Origin: an uncultured Bacilli bacterium
GTDB taxonomy: Bacteria > Bacillota_I > Bacilli_A > RF39 > UBA660
Direction of reading: 5' to 3'
Length of the DNA stretch: 51,222 bases
NCBI GenBank assembly: GCA_947623735.1
Contig: CANQHE010000005.1
Coordinates: forward strand, 1-51,222
Shown: positions 7,718-16,645 of the stretch, piece by piece
Position numbering within the stretch: position 1 is the first letter of the stretch
How the letters are laid out: every line of letters begins with the position of its first letter
Made by a program: the position numbers and the translations under genes
The notes under the pieces: generated by a model
What the model was told of the DNA's origin: nothing
Databases searched by the model: none
Seen by the model: only the letters and a program-made list of their open reading frames with translations

Positions 7718-9459
7718 TAATTAATTTTTTTAGTAGTTATTTCTGTAGTTATTTTAGTAATAAATTCATCTAGACTAACAGTTATAGTTTCTTCTTTTCC
7801 CCATGGGCGATAACTGATGGTATTAGATTCTAATTCTTTATTACCAATAATTAGAGTATAAGAAATCTTTTTAGAGATAGCATCACGCATTTTATAGCCA
7901 AGTTTTTCTTCTCTATCATCTAAATTAACACGAATATTATGGTTTTGTAATTCTTCTTTAATCTTTTTAGCATATTCTAAGTGATATTCATTATTAACGG
8001 GGATAACATTAACTTGGATAGGACTTAACCAAAGAGGAAATAAACCAGCATAGTGTTCAATTAAGATACCAATAAATCTTTCAATAGAACCAAATATGAC
8101 GCGATGAAGCATAACAGGACGTTTTTTAGAACCATCTTTGTCAATATAAGTTAAATCAAATCTTTCAGGTAAGTTCATATCAAGTTGGATAGTACCACAT
8201 TGCCATACTCGACCTAAAGAATCTTTGATATGGAAATCTAGTTTAGGGCCATAGAAAGCTCCATCACCAGGATTTATTTTACAATCTTTACCCGCTTTAT
8301 GACAAGCATCTTCTAAAGCTTTTTCAGAAGCATCCCAAATAGCAATATCCCCAATGTATTTTTCTTCAGGACGAGTAGATAATTCGATAGTATATGTTAA
8401 ATTAAATATTCTATAAATTCTATCTATAAAGTTAATTAAACGAATTATTTCTTCTTCGATTTGGTCAGGACGCATAAATATATGTGCATCATCTTGAGTA
8501 AAGGTACGAACTCTAAATAAACCATTTAGGGCCCCACTTGCTTCATGACGATGAACTTGACCTAATTCACCAATTCTTAGAGGTAAATCTTTATAAGAGT
8601 GTAAACTATTTTTATAAACAAGCATACCTCCAGGACAATTCATTGGTTTAATTGCAAAGGTTTTTTCATCAATTTCCGAAGTATACATATTTTCCCGATA
8701 GTTATACCAATGGCCTGATAATTCCCATAATTCTTTATTTAACATAATCGGAGTTTTAACAAATTCATAACCTTCTTTAGTATGTTCATCATACCAAAAT
8801 CTTTCAAGTTCATTACGAATAATCATGCCTTTATTTAAGAAGAAAGGAAAACCAGGGCCATATTCACTCATCATAAATAGTTCGAGTTCTTTACCAAGTT
8901 TTTTGTGGTCTCTTTTTTTTGCTTCTTCTAAGTAATTTAAATGGTTTTCTAAATCTTCAGGGGTGGTAAAACAAATACCATAGATACGTTGAAGCATTTG
9001 GTTGTTTTTATCCCCTTTCCAATAAGCGCCACTTACTTTTAAGAGTTTAAAATTCTTAAGTTCTTTTACAGATTCAACATGAGGACCACGACAAAGGTCA
9101 GTAAAATCCCCTTGCGTATAACAACTAATAGTAGTTTCTTTTTCATCCATCCGGCTTATTAAATCAATTTTATAAGGGTCATCTTTAAACTTTTCTAAAG
9201 CTTCTTCTTTAGTTAAAACATGTCTTACTATTTTTTTACCATCTTTGGCAATTTTTTTCATTTCTTTTTCGATTTTAGGTAAATCATCTTCCGTTAGAGT
9301 ATTTTCTCCTAAATCAATATCATAGTAAAAACCTTCTTCAATAACAGGGCCTACCCAAAATTTAGCTTCAGGATATAAATGTTTTATAGCTTGAGCTAAA
9401 AGATGAGCACAACTATGGTTTAAAACACTTAACTTTTCATCTTCTTTAATATTTATCAT
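7717..9459 (-). CDS. thrS: Threonyl-tRNA synthetase without TGS domain
   Basis: Class II synthetase that charges tRNA-Thr. It has 580 residues. The editing domain is present (HSCAH near residue 15, CRGPH near 123), followed by the catalytic core with the zinc cysteine in MNCPGG, the histidine in DDAHIF and the late histidine in MLHRVIFGS, and the C-terminal anticodon-binding domain. The usual N-terminal TGS domain of about 60 residues is absent; the protein starts right before the editing domain. The ATG overlaps the stop of the upstream small gene, with AGAGGA 8 bases before. Expression is controlled by the T-box leader upstream. Confidence 0.96.
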   Translation of the reverse strand: MINIKEDEKLSVLNHSCAHLLAQAIKHLYPEAKFWVGPVIEEGFYYDIDLGENTLTEDDLPKIEKEMKKIAKDGKKIVRHVLTKEEALEKFKDDPYKIDLISRMDEKETTISCYTQGDFTDLCRGPHVESVKELKNFKLLKVSGAYWKGDKNNQMLQRIYGICFTTPEDLENHLNYLEEAKKRDHKKLGKELELFMMSEYGPGFPFFLNKGMIIRNELERFWYDEHTKEGYEFVKTPIMLNKELWELSGHWYNYRENMYTSEIDEKTFAIKPMNCPGGMLVYKNSLHSYKDLPLRIGELGQVHRHEASGALNGLFRVRTFTQDDAHIFMRPDQIEEEIIRLINFIDRIYRIFNLTYTIELSTRPEEKYIGDIAIWDASEKALEDACHKAGKDCKINPGDGAFYGPKLDFHIKDSLGRVWQCGTIQLDMNLPERFDLTYIDKDGSKKRPVMLHRVIFGSIERFIGILIEHYAGLFPLWLSPIQVNVIPVNNEYHLEYAKKIKEELQNHNIRVNLDDREEKLGYKMRDAISKKISYTLIIGNKELESNTISYRPWGKEETITVSLDEFITKITTEITTKKIN

Positions 9460-9803
9460 TTTCTCATTCCTCTTTCTTTTAATTTTTCATCAATTATTAA
9501 TGTTTTAAGATATTTTTCTAATGCAATACTATCTTTGGTAACAGGAGTTGGAATAACTTGTAAAGTACGAACAACAAAAATAGTTTTCTTTTGTAAATCT
9601 TTTAAACTTAAATCTTCAGGTTTAAATTTTAAAAGATTTTTCGCATAAGCTTTTAAATCGTAATTACTTAATTCATGCGCGATATAATTTAAAATATTAT
9701 TTAAGCTTGCTTCTAATAAAACAGGTATCGATTCTTTTAGACTATTTAAATAAAAGTAAGCTGAACGGTACGCTATAAATTGTTCTCTTGTAATAATAAT
9801 CAC
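9456..9803 (-). CDS. Small hypothetical protein co-transcribed with thrS
   Basis: About 115 helical residues with no family I recognise and no membrane segment. It is the first gene after the T-box leader and overlaps thrS by 4 bases, so it is translated from the thrS mRNA. The start is unclear. The longest frame begins inside the T-box terminator, which is unlikely. GTG at 9803 is only one base from the AAAGGA ribosome site, whereas ATT codons at 9800, 9797 and 9794 are better spaced, and ATT at 9797 has 7 bases. No ATG is available in that stretch. Confidence 0.7.
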   Translation of the reverse strand: MIIITREQFIAYRSAYFYLNSLKESIPVLLEASLNNILNYIAHELSNYDLKAYAKNLLKFKPEDLSLKDLQKKTIFVVRTLQVIPTPVTKDSIALEKYLKTLIIDEKLKERGMRK

Positions 9804-9810
9804 TTCCTTT

Positions 9811-10015
9811 AAAAAAATAAAAACCACAGATATGCTTGGAGCAATTCTGCGGTACCATCCAATAGATTACTTATTTAGTTTATAACGGAACTATCCGGAG
9901 AAGATTAATCTCACTATAAAAGGAGTAACTTATAAATATATTTATTAACTTCCACCGTATGTTAACTCTCTTTAAAATATAATTTATAAATCATATCTTT
10001 TAATTATCGCTTTTC
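9811..10015 (-). promoter_or_regulatory. T-box riboswitch (threonine) of the thrS operon
   Basis: The diagnostic T-box sequence GGATGGTACCGCAG is on the minus strand at 9847-9860. ACCGCAGA of it pairs with TCTGTGGT (9823-9830) to form a terminator followed by a T run at 9811-9823. Upstream, AGAGAG and a GGTG loop flanked by TTAAC/GTTAA match the Stem I apical region. ACT at 9924-9926 is a candidate Thr specifier. Uncharged tRNA-Thr should favour the antiterminator. Confidence 0.9.
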
Positions 10016-10023
10016 TAAAACGT

Positions 10024-10052
10024 ATTATAGCATATAAAATAATTATATGCAA
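10024..10052 (-). promoter_or_regulatory. Sigma-A promoter of the T-box/thrS operon
   Basis: TTGCAT (10047-10052) and a perfect TATAAT (10024-10029) on the minus strand are spaced by 17 bases, immediately upstream of the T-box leader. Confidence 0.8.
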
Positions 10053-10055
10053 TAA

Positions 10056-10580
10056 TTAAATAATGACGTTTTCACCATTTTCACAGTGTTTATATAATTC
10101 TTTTAAACCAATATGGAATTTAGGTTTCTTATATTTATAAACACATAAATAATCATAATCCATAAATTTAATATTATGGAATTTGATGAATTTACTTCTC
10201 ACATCAGTTAGTAAGTCATATAAAGACATGTATTCATGAATACCACGATTTTTGTCCCAAGAATATTCTAACCAATAGAATTTTTCATCAGCTTCAAAAA
10301 CTATAAATGTATGCGTATAAATTCTTTTAGATTCATAATAAATCATGAAATAAGAATTATATTTTACATCTAAGTTCTTAAAATAAGTTCGCTCTAACTC
10401 TACTAAATCAAAACAAGTTCCGACTTTGTTGGAAAGAGTTTCTTCAGGGTTTTGTAAGATATATTTTTTCTTAAAACCCTTGTCTTGGTTTAGATAAATA
10501 TTTTTTTCAATATCCATCCAACCATATTCAATGCCATTTAGGTCTTCTAAAATTTGTTTTACTTCATCTATTTGTTTCAT
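10056..10580 (-). CDS. Transglutaminase-like cysteine protease fold protein
   Basis: 174 residues, with TAGGTGGAG before ATG. The transglutaminase-like triad is arranged in order: Cys in GTCFDLV (near residue 57), His in THTFIVFE (near 90) and an acidic residue in WLEYSWD (near 105). It has no signal peptide and no other domain, so it is probably a cytoplasmic peptidase or amidase-like enzyme. Substrate unknown. It stands alone between the thrS promoter and spoVIF. Confidence 0.75.
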   Translation of the reverse strand: MKQIDEVKQILEDLNGIEYGWMDIEKNIYLNQDKGFKKKYILQNPEETLSNKVGTCFDLVELERTYFKNLDVKYNSYFMIYYESKRIYTHTFIVFEADEKFYWLEYSWDKNRGIHEYMSLYDLLTDVRSKFIKFHNIKFMDYDYLCVYKYKKPKFHIGLKELYKHCENGENVII

Positions 10581-10640
10581 TTACTCCACCTACCGCTTAT
10601 TATATCAGATAAAGTGGGTTAAATGCAATGAAAAGTTTTT

Positions 10641-10676
10641 AAAACATGTCATCAAAATTCTAAAACATGTCATCAA
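10641..10676 (-). repeat. Tandem duplication at the 3' end of spoVIF
   Basis: AAAACATGTCATCAA occurs at 10641-10655 and again at 10662-10676, so the last codons (Asp-Asp-Met-Phe and stop) are duplicated just past the stop. Reading through the TAG would add Asn-Phe-Asp-Asp-Met-Phe. Confidence 0.7.
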
Positions 10677-10899
10677 CACTGTTTGGAACCTCGTCTTTTA
10701 CGACTTTTTTAATGATTTTTTCTTTTAAATCTTTGTTTACTTTCTTGCCAGTCATTTTACTTAAAGTGTCAATTACTTCACTTAATGTTTTTTCATCTTT
10801 CATATTACCACCTTGTAATTTTTCGGCAAGAGAGATAATGGTATTTTTGTCAACTTTGGTTTTTTTCTCTACTTTTTTAAAAAAAGAATCATCGAACAT
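10660..10899 (-). CDS. spoVIF: Sporulation protein SpoVIF (YjcC-type coat assembly protein)
   Basis: A 79-residue protein matching the SpoVIF pattern along its length: FFKKVEKKT at residues 6-14, a Leu-Gly-rich AEKLQGGNMKDEKT near 25-38, then a C-terminal helix NKDLKEKIIKKVVKDE. In B. subtilis SpoVIF is made late in sporulation and is required for GerE-dependent coat assembly. The ATG at 10899 is served by AGGAGG at 10910-10915, which lies within a hairpin arm. It is preceded on the same strand by a small XRE regulator. Confidence 0.85.
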   Translation of the reverse strand: MFDDSFFKKVEKKTKVDKNTIISLAEKLQGGNMKDEKTLSEVIDTLSKMTGKKVNKDLKEKIIKKVVKDEVPNSVDDMF

Positions 10900-10904
10900 A
10901 AAAA

Positions 10905-10942
10905 AAATACCTCCTACTACATTATATGAAAAAGAGGTATTT
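10905..10942 (-). terminator. Hairpin between XRE gene and spoVIF covering the spoVIF ribosome site
   Basis: AAATACCTC (10905-10913) pairs with GAGGTATTT (10934-10942); minus-strand transcripts end the hairpin in a T run. It works as a terminator for the upstream XRE gene, but its 3' arm also contains the AGGAGG of spoVIF, so read-through mRNA would have a blocked ribosome site. Confidence 0.7.
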
Positions 10943-10946
10943 TTGT

Positions 10947-11165
10947 TTATTTATAAATATCATAAAATATGTCATCAGGTTTTTTATTAAAGATAGCCGC
11001 GATTCTTTTCGCTAAATCATAATAAAGCCGGCGGTTACCATTTTCAATTTGCCAATAATAAGCTTTGCTTATACCTAAAGCATTGGCGACCATTTCATAA
11101 GACATATTGTTTTGTTTGCGTAAATTTTGAAGTTTAAAATTTACATTTGTACTACTTTTTACCAT
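10947..11165 (-). CDS. Small XRE-family regulator
   Basis: 72 residues, almost entirely one Cro/C1-type HTH (MSYEMVANALGISKAYYWQ region, residues about 18-60). ATG 11165 has GGAGG at close spacing. It ends in DDIFYDIYK. Likely a DNA-binding regulator; possibly linked to spoVIF, which follows on the same strand. Targets unknown. Confidence 0.85.
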   Translation of the reverse strand: MVKSSTNVNFKLQNLRKQNNMSYEMVANALGISKAYYWQIENGNRRLYYDLAKRIAAIFNKKPDDIFYDIYK

Positions 11166-11289
11166 AACTCCTCCACTAGTTATATAATATACCAAAATTG
11201 TTTAGTTGTCAAATTTTGTGTAGCTATAACTGGGTAGACATTATGTTTAATTATCAATAATATTAAGTGTAAGGAGTTGTTAGGTCTAT

Positions 11290-11553
11290 ATGGATTTAAA
11301 AGAAAAAGTTGGAATTAATTTAAAATATTATCGTTATCAAAGTGGACTTAGCCAAGAAAAGTTTTATACAAAGCTAGGTTTATCTTATAAATATTTAGCA
11401 GCAGTAGAAAGAGGAGAAGAAAATATTACTTCAGATTATATTGATGAAATTGCTTTTAAGTTAGGGATTAGAAGTGAAGATTTGACAACATTTAATGAAA
11501 GTCATGTTATTCATAAAAGAAGAATTGATGCTAAAGAGAAAATTGGTTCTTAA
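11290..11553 (+). CDS. Small XRE-family regulator
   Basis: 87 residues with one Cro/C1-type HTH (LSQEKFYTKLGLSYKYLAAVE, residues about 19-39, then a recognition-supporting helix to about 65) and a short basic C-terminal tail. The start follows AAGGAG. It is divergent from the other small XRE gene, with about 125 bases between them, so the two may regulate each other. Shares a terminator with der. Confidence 0.85.
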   Translation: MDLKEKVGINLKYYRYQSGLSQEKFYTKLGLSYKYLAAVERGEENITSDYIDEIAFKLGIRSEDLTTFNESHVIHKRRIDAKEKIGS

Positions 11554-11575
11554 ATATTATTTTTATTTTAATAAT

Positions 11576-11606
11576 AAAACCATAGTTTATTTTTCACTAT
11601 GGTTTT
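11576..11606. terminator. Shared terminator between XRE gene and der
   Basis: AAAACCATAGT pairs with ACTATGGTTTT, with A and T runs outside, so it can act on both converging transcripts. The der stop codon is in the loop. Confidence 0.8.
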
Positions 11607-12894
11607 TAAATTGTAAAATTATTGGAGTACCAGTTAAATCAAAGTTTTCTCTTATTTTATTTTCTAAGTATCTTTTATAACTAAAATGGACTAAAGTTTT
11701 GTCGTTTACTTGAAAAGTAAATTTAGGAGGTTTAGTCGCGGTTTCACTTACAAAAAAGATTTTTAAGCGTTTACCTTTATATGATGGAGGGGGGTTTAGA
11801 CTAGTTGCTTCAATAATAACATTGTTTAGTAAACTGGTTTTAATGACTTTATTGTTATTTTCGTAACTATTTATGATTTCAGGCATAAGAGTTGAGATAC
11901 GTTTTTTATTTTTCGCCGATAAAAAGACTACTTTAAGATAAGTGGCAAATTGAAATTCATTTTTTATTTTTTGGGTCCATTCTTTAATGGCGGTATCTTG
12001 ATTTTTCACAGTATCCCATTTATTTACGACTAAAACTATCCCTTTTCCAGCTTCCATTGCATAGCCTAAAATATGTTTATCATGTTCAATTATGCCATCT
12101 TCCGCGGATATTACAACGACACAAACATCACATTCATCAATGGCGCGCATACTTCTTAAATAACTATAACGTTCAACATTTTCATAAATTCGACCTTTTT
12201 TACGCATACCAGCGGTATCAATCGCGATATATTCTTTTTTATCGTATGTAAATTTAGTGTCAACAGAGTCCCGAGTAGTGCCGGCAATATTGCTCACAAT
12301 TGCTCTTTCTTCATTTAGTAAGGCATTTAAAAGGCTACTTTTACCAACATTGGGACGACCAATAATGGCAAATTTAGGAATAGGGTCGACATAAGTGGGA
12401 TTAGGAGGAATATCTTTCGTGATATAGTCTAAAAGTTCTGTAAAGCCAAGATTATGTTCCCCACTTACTGTCAAAATTTTTTCAAAGCCTAATTCATAAA
12501 ATTCATAGATGTTTTGGGCCCTTTTTTGATTATCAATTTTATTTACGACAACGATAACTTCTTTATTTTCTTTAATAAGCATATCCCGGATAAAATAATC
12601 GGTATTATCTAAACCATTTTTACCATCAACGACAAATAAGATTAAGTCTGCTTCATTAATCGCCAGAGAGGCTTGCATTTTAATACTTAAGTTAAAATCT
12701 TTTTTATCACTGGTAACACCACCCGTATCAATAAGCGAAAAACTTTTGTCTTTATAAGTTACAGTACCATAAATACGGTCTCTAGTAATACCGGGTTCAT
12801 CCATGATAATCGATTTTTTTTCACGAATTAATTTATTAAAAATAGTAGATTTACCAACATTGGGTTTACCAATTAAACAAACACATTTTTTCAA
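11587..12894 (-). CDS. der: Ribosome biogenesis GTPase Der (EngA)
   Basis: Double-GTPase that assists assembly of the 50S subunit. 435 residues, the normal length. G-domain 1 has GKPNVGKST (residues 8-16), DTGG and NKID; G-domain 2 has GRPNVGKSS near residue 182, DTAG and NKWD; a C-terminal KH-like domain ends the protein (residues about 345-435). Start is TTG, with GGGG upstream and no better ATG. Single gene ahead of the prepilin-like gene. Confidence 0.97.
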   Translation of the reverse strand: MKKCVCLIGKPNVGKSTIFNKLIREKKSIIMDEPGITRDRIYGTVTYKDKSFSLIDTGGVTSDKKDFNLSIKMQASLAINEADLILFVVDGKNGLDNTDYFIRDMLIKENKEVIVVVNKIDNQKRAQNIYEFYELGFEKILTVSGEHNLGFTELLDYITKDIPPNPTYVDPIPKFAIIGRPNVGKSSLLNALLNEERAIVSNIAGTTRDSVDTKFTYDKKEYIAIDTAGMRKKGRIYENVERYSYLRSMRAIDECDVCVVVISAEDGIIEHDKHILGYAMEAGKGIVLVVNKWDTVKNQDTAIKEWTQKIKNEFQFATYLKVVFLSAKNKKRISTLMPEIINSYENNNKVIKTSLLNNVIIEATSLNPPPSYKGKRLKIFFVSETATKPPKFTFQVNDKTLVHFSYKRYLENKIRENFDLTGTPIILQFKNHSEK

Positions 12895-12950
12895 TTTAAA
12901 GATGCCCCTTTCTTTAATTTAGTTATATATTGTATCATAAAATGGGAAAA

Positions 12951-13346
12951 TTAACAAACATTATCGGTATTTATGTAAATATTTGGGCGATTATTGGCTA
13001 AATAAATAGTTATATTTAAGTTATTCATACTGGTATCATCAAGAGGATTTATAACATCATTATCTTGGTCGGGAGTAAGAAGATTAGATTTAACTAAGTC
13101 TCCCACCGTAATAGTGATACTTTTGTTATTTTCATAGTAACTAGTACTATTATTAAGTTCTAATTCATGATTGTAAGCATAATCTAAGGCGGCACTTTTA
13201 ATGATTTTTATTTTCGCACAATAAAGAGTGTTATTACTGTTTTTAGCAAGAGATACAATACCCGCGGAGGCAATACAAGTTACTACCGAAAGTATCGCGA
13301 TAACACATAATAGTTCAACTAAAGTAAATCCTAATTTATTCTTCAT
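12951..13346 (-). CDS. Type IV prepilin-like protein
   Basis: 131 residues. The N-terminus has the prepilin peptidase and methylation motif GFTLVELL at residues 6-13 followed by a hydrophobic helix to about 30, typical of ComG/type II pseudopilins. The rest is a small Tyr/Asn-rich globular domain with two cysteines. No pilin assembly ATPase or prepilin peptidase is near, so it may be a stand-alone minor pilin or competence pseudopilin. Upstream lies a multi-span membrane protein on the same strand. Confidence 0.85.
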   Translation of the reverse strand: MKNKLGFTLVELLCVIAILSVVTCIASAGIVSLAKNSNNTLYCAKIKIIKSAALDYAYNHELELNNSTSYYENNKSITITVGDLVKSNLLTPDQDNDVINPLDDTSMNNLNITIYLANNRPNIYINTDNVC

Positions 13347-13397
13347 AATTACACACTCCTATAATAAAATTATAGCACAAATATTTAAAAAACTAAA

Positions 13398-14951
13398 TTA
13401 TTTCTTTTCGGTAATTTCTTCAGTGATACCAGCACCGACGTTAGGATGAAAAGTCGAATAATAAAAGTCAAAAGATATCGCTAAAGTTAAAAAGATACAG
13501 AAGATAAGTTTTAATTTTTTTCCAGCTTTATTTATAAAATCAATAATTATTGGGGCGAGAAAATAAGTGGCAATTACCCCGCCTATGCCAAAGAGAATAA
13601 GACCTTCTAAGCAAATACGGCCATTGAGATTCAAGAAAAAGCCTTCATAATTCCACCAAGCCATATGATGAACTACTTCAAGATAAATACTAGTCGCATA
13701 TTCAATAATCCCACAGACAACCATCGATAAAGTAAAGTAAACAAAAGGATTATCACGGAATTTTTTTAAGAGGACTAAAAGAGCAACACATCCCCCACCA
13801 TAGATAGGAAGCCATGGACCTTGAAGAGTACCTCTTTTTACAAATTCACCAGTTTGGAATAAATGAAGAAGTTCTTCCCAAATCCAACCAAGCATCGAGA
13901 TTAAAACAAATAATATTAGTAAATCAACAAGAGTATATTTCCGATTATAATTATAATTTAACCATTTTCTTTTAGAGGTTTTAAGCATATTATTGGGAAT
14001 AGGATATTCCCCAAAAACGATATCGCCATCTAATTCATTATCTTTTAATAATTCATTATTTTTAAGTCCTCTTGTTTTAGATAAGTCTCTTAAATATAAA
14101 TATACTTCAGTGTAAGTCGCATATTCATAGGGTTTAAAAAAGACTAAGTTAGAAATATTAAAAGTTAAAATACCTAAAAAGAAATAACCAATAAATGATA
14201 AGTCTAATTTAAATAATTCCCATTTATAACCGTCCATCATATCTTCTGATAACTTTAGGGCATCTTGGGGTTTAATACTGGGATTTTCGGCAAGAATATA
14301 GGGAACCATTTTATAGGCATAATATTTTATAAAGCCTCCCACAATGGTAAAACTCCATAGAATAGTATACATGTTTTTTAGAAACATCGTATAAGCTATA
14401 TTTGTTACTTTATTTATTTTATAAGGAAGTAAGATTTTACTTACTTTAGTTTTGGTATAACGATTATTTTCGAGGAAAAAACGATTTTTGCCAACTTCTA
14501 AGACTTTACTTACAAATATCCAATAAACAAGCGATAGTAAAGCCCCAATGATAATGACAACACTAGGCCAAATACGGTCTTTAAATAAAAGTTCATTAAT
14601 TGCATTTAATAAGCCAAAAAGAAAGGAACCAGTTTTAGAAACATTATTAGAAATAGTACCTAATACTCCACGTGTAGCATTACTTAAAAATTCTGATTCT
14701 ATAGGTTTAGAGCCAGTTAGACCATTAATAAATTCATTTACAATATCAGAATTAGTTTGCCCTTCTAAAGCACTTAAATTTAAAGTTTTTAAAGGTCTTT
14801 TATAATCATAATTAAAATCAAATTCCCGATTAATACTAATGATAGTTCCCCCAATAAAAACCGCATAAACAAAACAGACGATGATGCAAGATTTCCAGTT
14901 GCGATAAAAAGCACTTAGACCACGTTTTTTTAATTCTTTTCTTCTTAACAT
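13398..14951 (-). CDS. Membrane protein: DUF975-like part joined to PF06541-type domain
   Basis: 517 residues with many membrane segments. The N-terminal start RRKELKKRGLSAFYRNW plus paired helices resembles DUF975-type integral proteins. The C-terminal 180 residues (from about 330) carry the landmarks of the putative ABC-transporter type IV family PF06541: GWIWEELLH, RGTLQGPWLPIYGGG and GRICLEG. That domain usually occurs as a separate protein. Transport is only suggested by the family name; no ATPase gene is adjacent. Confidence 0.7.
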   Translation of the reverse strand: MLRRKELKKRGLSAFYRNWKSCIIVCFVYAVFIGGTIISINREFDFNYDYKRPLKTLNLSALEGQTNSDIVNEFINGLTGSKPIESEFLSNATRGVLGTISNNVSKTGSFLFGLLNAINELLFKDRIWPSVVIIIGALLSLVYWIFVSKVLEVGKNRFFLENNRYTKTKVSKILLPYKINKVTNIAYTMFLKNMYTILWSFTIVGGFIKYYAYKMVPYILAENPSIKPQDALKLSEDMMDGYKWELFKLDLSFIGYFFLGILTFNISNLVFFKPYEYATYTEVYLYLRDLSKTRGLKNNELLKDNELDGDIVFGEYPIPNNMLKTSKRKWLNYNYNRKYTLVDLLILFVLISMLGWIWEELLHLFQTGEFVKRGTLQGPWLPIYGGGCVALLVLLKKFRDNPFVYFTLSMVVCGIIEYATSIYLEVVHHMAWWNYEGFFLNLNGRICLEGLILFGIGGVIATYFLAPIIIDFINKAGKKLKLIFCIFLTLAISFDFYYSTFHPNVGAGITEEITEKK

Positions 14952-15036
14952 AGTTACTGCTCCTTAGTGATTTACTTTGATATAATTATTGTAGCATATT
15001 TTTTTAGAAACTGCAATTAATGTGATTAAAATAAAA

Positions 15037-15056
15037 CATACACTTGGGGGTGTATG
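15037..15056. terminator. Small hairpin
   Basis: CATACAC and GTGTATG pair around a TTGGGGG-containing loop, with a T5 run a few bases to the right. Possible terminator in the gap between two minus-strand genes, weak evidence. Confidence 0.3.
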
Positions 15057-15150
15057 CTCTAAGGATTTTTAATCTTATATCGATAATTATTAAAGTTTGA
15101 AATGATATATAAACATCATTCATTAATACTCAGTCTTAAATTTAAAATTG

Positions 15151-15873
15151 CTAAATTATTTTTTTGCCATGCTGTAATCTTAGATATTTTTTGCCTTCTT
15201 CTCTTGAAGATTGGTTTTGTTTTTGGTAAGTTGATAATGGAAAAGAATCTATACCATTAATAATATCAATAGTATTTTTTTCACGGGCTTCATCGCTTAA
15301 TTGTCTAGTAAATAACCAATCATTAGATGCTATTATTCCTTTGACTGAATTAATCATTTCTAAATTTTCGTGTAATTTATCAATAATTCTTACAACATCA
15401 TCAGATGTAATTTGCATTTCATTAATATCGCCTAGGTAATATCTAACAGTAATGTCATATTTTTCCAATAATTCTTCCATTTTGGGATTTTTTTCTTCTT
15501 CCTTTGGTACAGGATAAGTTGTTGGATAATGCCCTATATAATCTACTAATTCACACAAGTTAATGCTTGACTGTATTAATTTATCAAATATACTTTTTAA
15601 ACTGGCATATTTTAGATCTTTATTATGTTTCATAAATCCATATATTTCGTCATTAGCCATTGCTAATTGGACTAATTTATTATATAAAGCTGAACTCCTA
15701 TAATTTTTTTCAAAAGCATCATCAACTTGTTCTTTAGATACAAAACTTTCATTTTCAAGTAATACCTTTGTTTTAAAATAATCAGGATAAAATAATAAAA
15801 TTTCATTATAATTTAAAATTATATTTCCATATTGTTTTAATTCTTCATATCTTTCTTTCATATTACTAACCAT
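15151..15873 (-). CDS. Hypothetical helical protein
   Basis: 240 residues, mostly charged helices, with no family, signal peptide or membrane span that I recognise. The first ATG has GGAGG 8 bases upstream. The middle (residues about 115-125) has a Pro/Tyr-rich turn, and the C-terminus is basic. It is followed, after a hairpin, by the membrane-protein gene, and preceded by another orphan gene. Confidence 0.65.
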   Translation of the reverse strand: MVSNMKERYEELKQYGNIILNYNEILLFYPDYFKTKVLLENESFVSKEQVDDAFEKNYRSSALYNKLVQLAMANDEIYGFMKHNKDLKYASLKSIFDKLIQSSINLCELVDYIGHYPTTYPVPKEEEKNPKMEELLEKYDITVRYYLGDINEMQITSDDVVRIIDKLHENLEMINSVKGIIASNDWLFTRQLSDEAREKNTIDIINGIDSFPLSTYQKQNQSSREEGKKYLRLQHGKKII

Positions 15874-16013
15874 AAATTGAACCTCCTACAGAAAACTTTA
15901 AATAATTATTATTTTAAATAAATACAAGTATTGTACTTAAAATTCTATTTCAAAGCCATCTTTATCTTTACCATTATTTCGATTTTTACAATAATCATTA
16001 TTATAATTAATAT

Positions 16014-16325
16014 TTAACTATTACGTTCTATTTCAGGTAGCTTTAATGTCTTTTTTAAACTTAAAGCTTCTTCCTCCTGTTTTTTAGCCTGTAATTTTTC
16101 AGCATAGTTTGGATCATAATCAGGATTTGGATGTCTGATTGTTTCACAATTTCCATCTTTATCATAAACATACTCATAATAAAATTGACACATTCTCCGC
16201 CTTATCTCATATTCTTCTTGTAGTTTTTTCATTTTTTTTCGAACTCTTTCATGATCCCACTCAGGAATATTATCATATATAGAGCACATAAAACTATGAT
16301 GTTCTCCAAAAGGATTAAATTCCAT
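16014..16325 (-). CDS. Hypothetical small charged protein
   Basis: 103 residues from ATG 16325, which has AAAGGAG about 10 bases upstream; an earlier start would add 12 residues. It has a basic coiled-coil-like centre (HERVRKKMKKLQEEYEIRRR) and a Lys/Glu-rich end. No family recognised. It may pair with the orphan gene downstream, since both lie on the same strand with a 140-base gap. Confidence 0.6.
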   Translation of the reverse strand: MEFNPFGEHHSFMCSIYDNIPEWDHERVRKKMKKLQEEYEIRRRMCQFYYEYVYDKDGNCETIRHPNPDYDPNYAEKLQAKKQEEEALSLKKTLKLPEIERNS

Positions 16326-16507
16326 TTTTAGCAAACTCCTTTCATTAAATAATATTCTCATTTATTATAATTTTCTTTTTGGACAATGTCATGAGTTAAT
16401 ATATAATCAATAGTAACTTCATAATTATTTTTTAATATCTTTATTGATCTAAGGAATTATCTTTTTATATCAAAAGTCCGAAAAAGTTCGAACTATTTAG
16501 CAAGTGG

Positions 16508-16590
16508 TGCAAGAAAAGAGACTTGAACTCTCACGGATTAAATCCACTACCACCTCAAAGTAGCGCGTCTACCTATTCCGCCATTCTTGC
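16508..16590 (-). tRNA. tRNA-Leu(GAG)
   Basis: Acceptor GCAAGAA/TTCTTGC, anticodon stem CTACT/GGTAG with loop TTGAGGT (anticodon GAG), and a long class II variable arm. CCA is encoded at 16505-16507. Confidence 0.93.
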
Positions 16591-16627
16591 ATATTTATTA
16601 TTATAAGTAGGAAAAGAAAAAAAGTCA

Positions 16628-16645
16628 ACCTAACTTGACTTATTT
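16628..16645 (+). repeat. Target-site duplication, left copy (18 bases)
   Basis: ACCTAACTTGACTTATTT here is repeated exactly at 18138-18155, directly flanking the insertion sequence. Together with the bases just left of it, this copy forms the hairpin AAGTCAA...TTGACTT with a T run on the minus strand, the likely original terminator of dacF. Confidence 0.92.
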
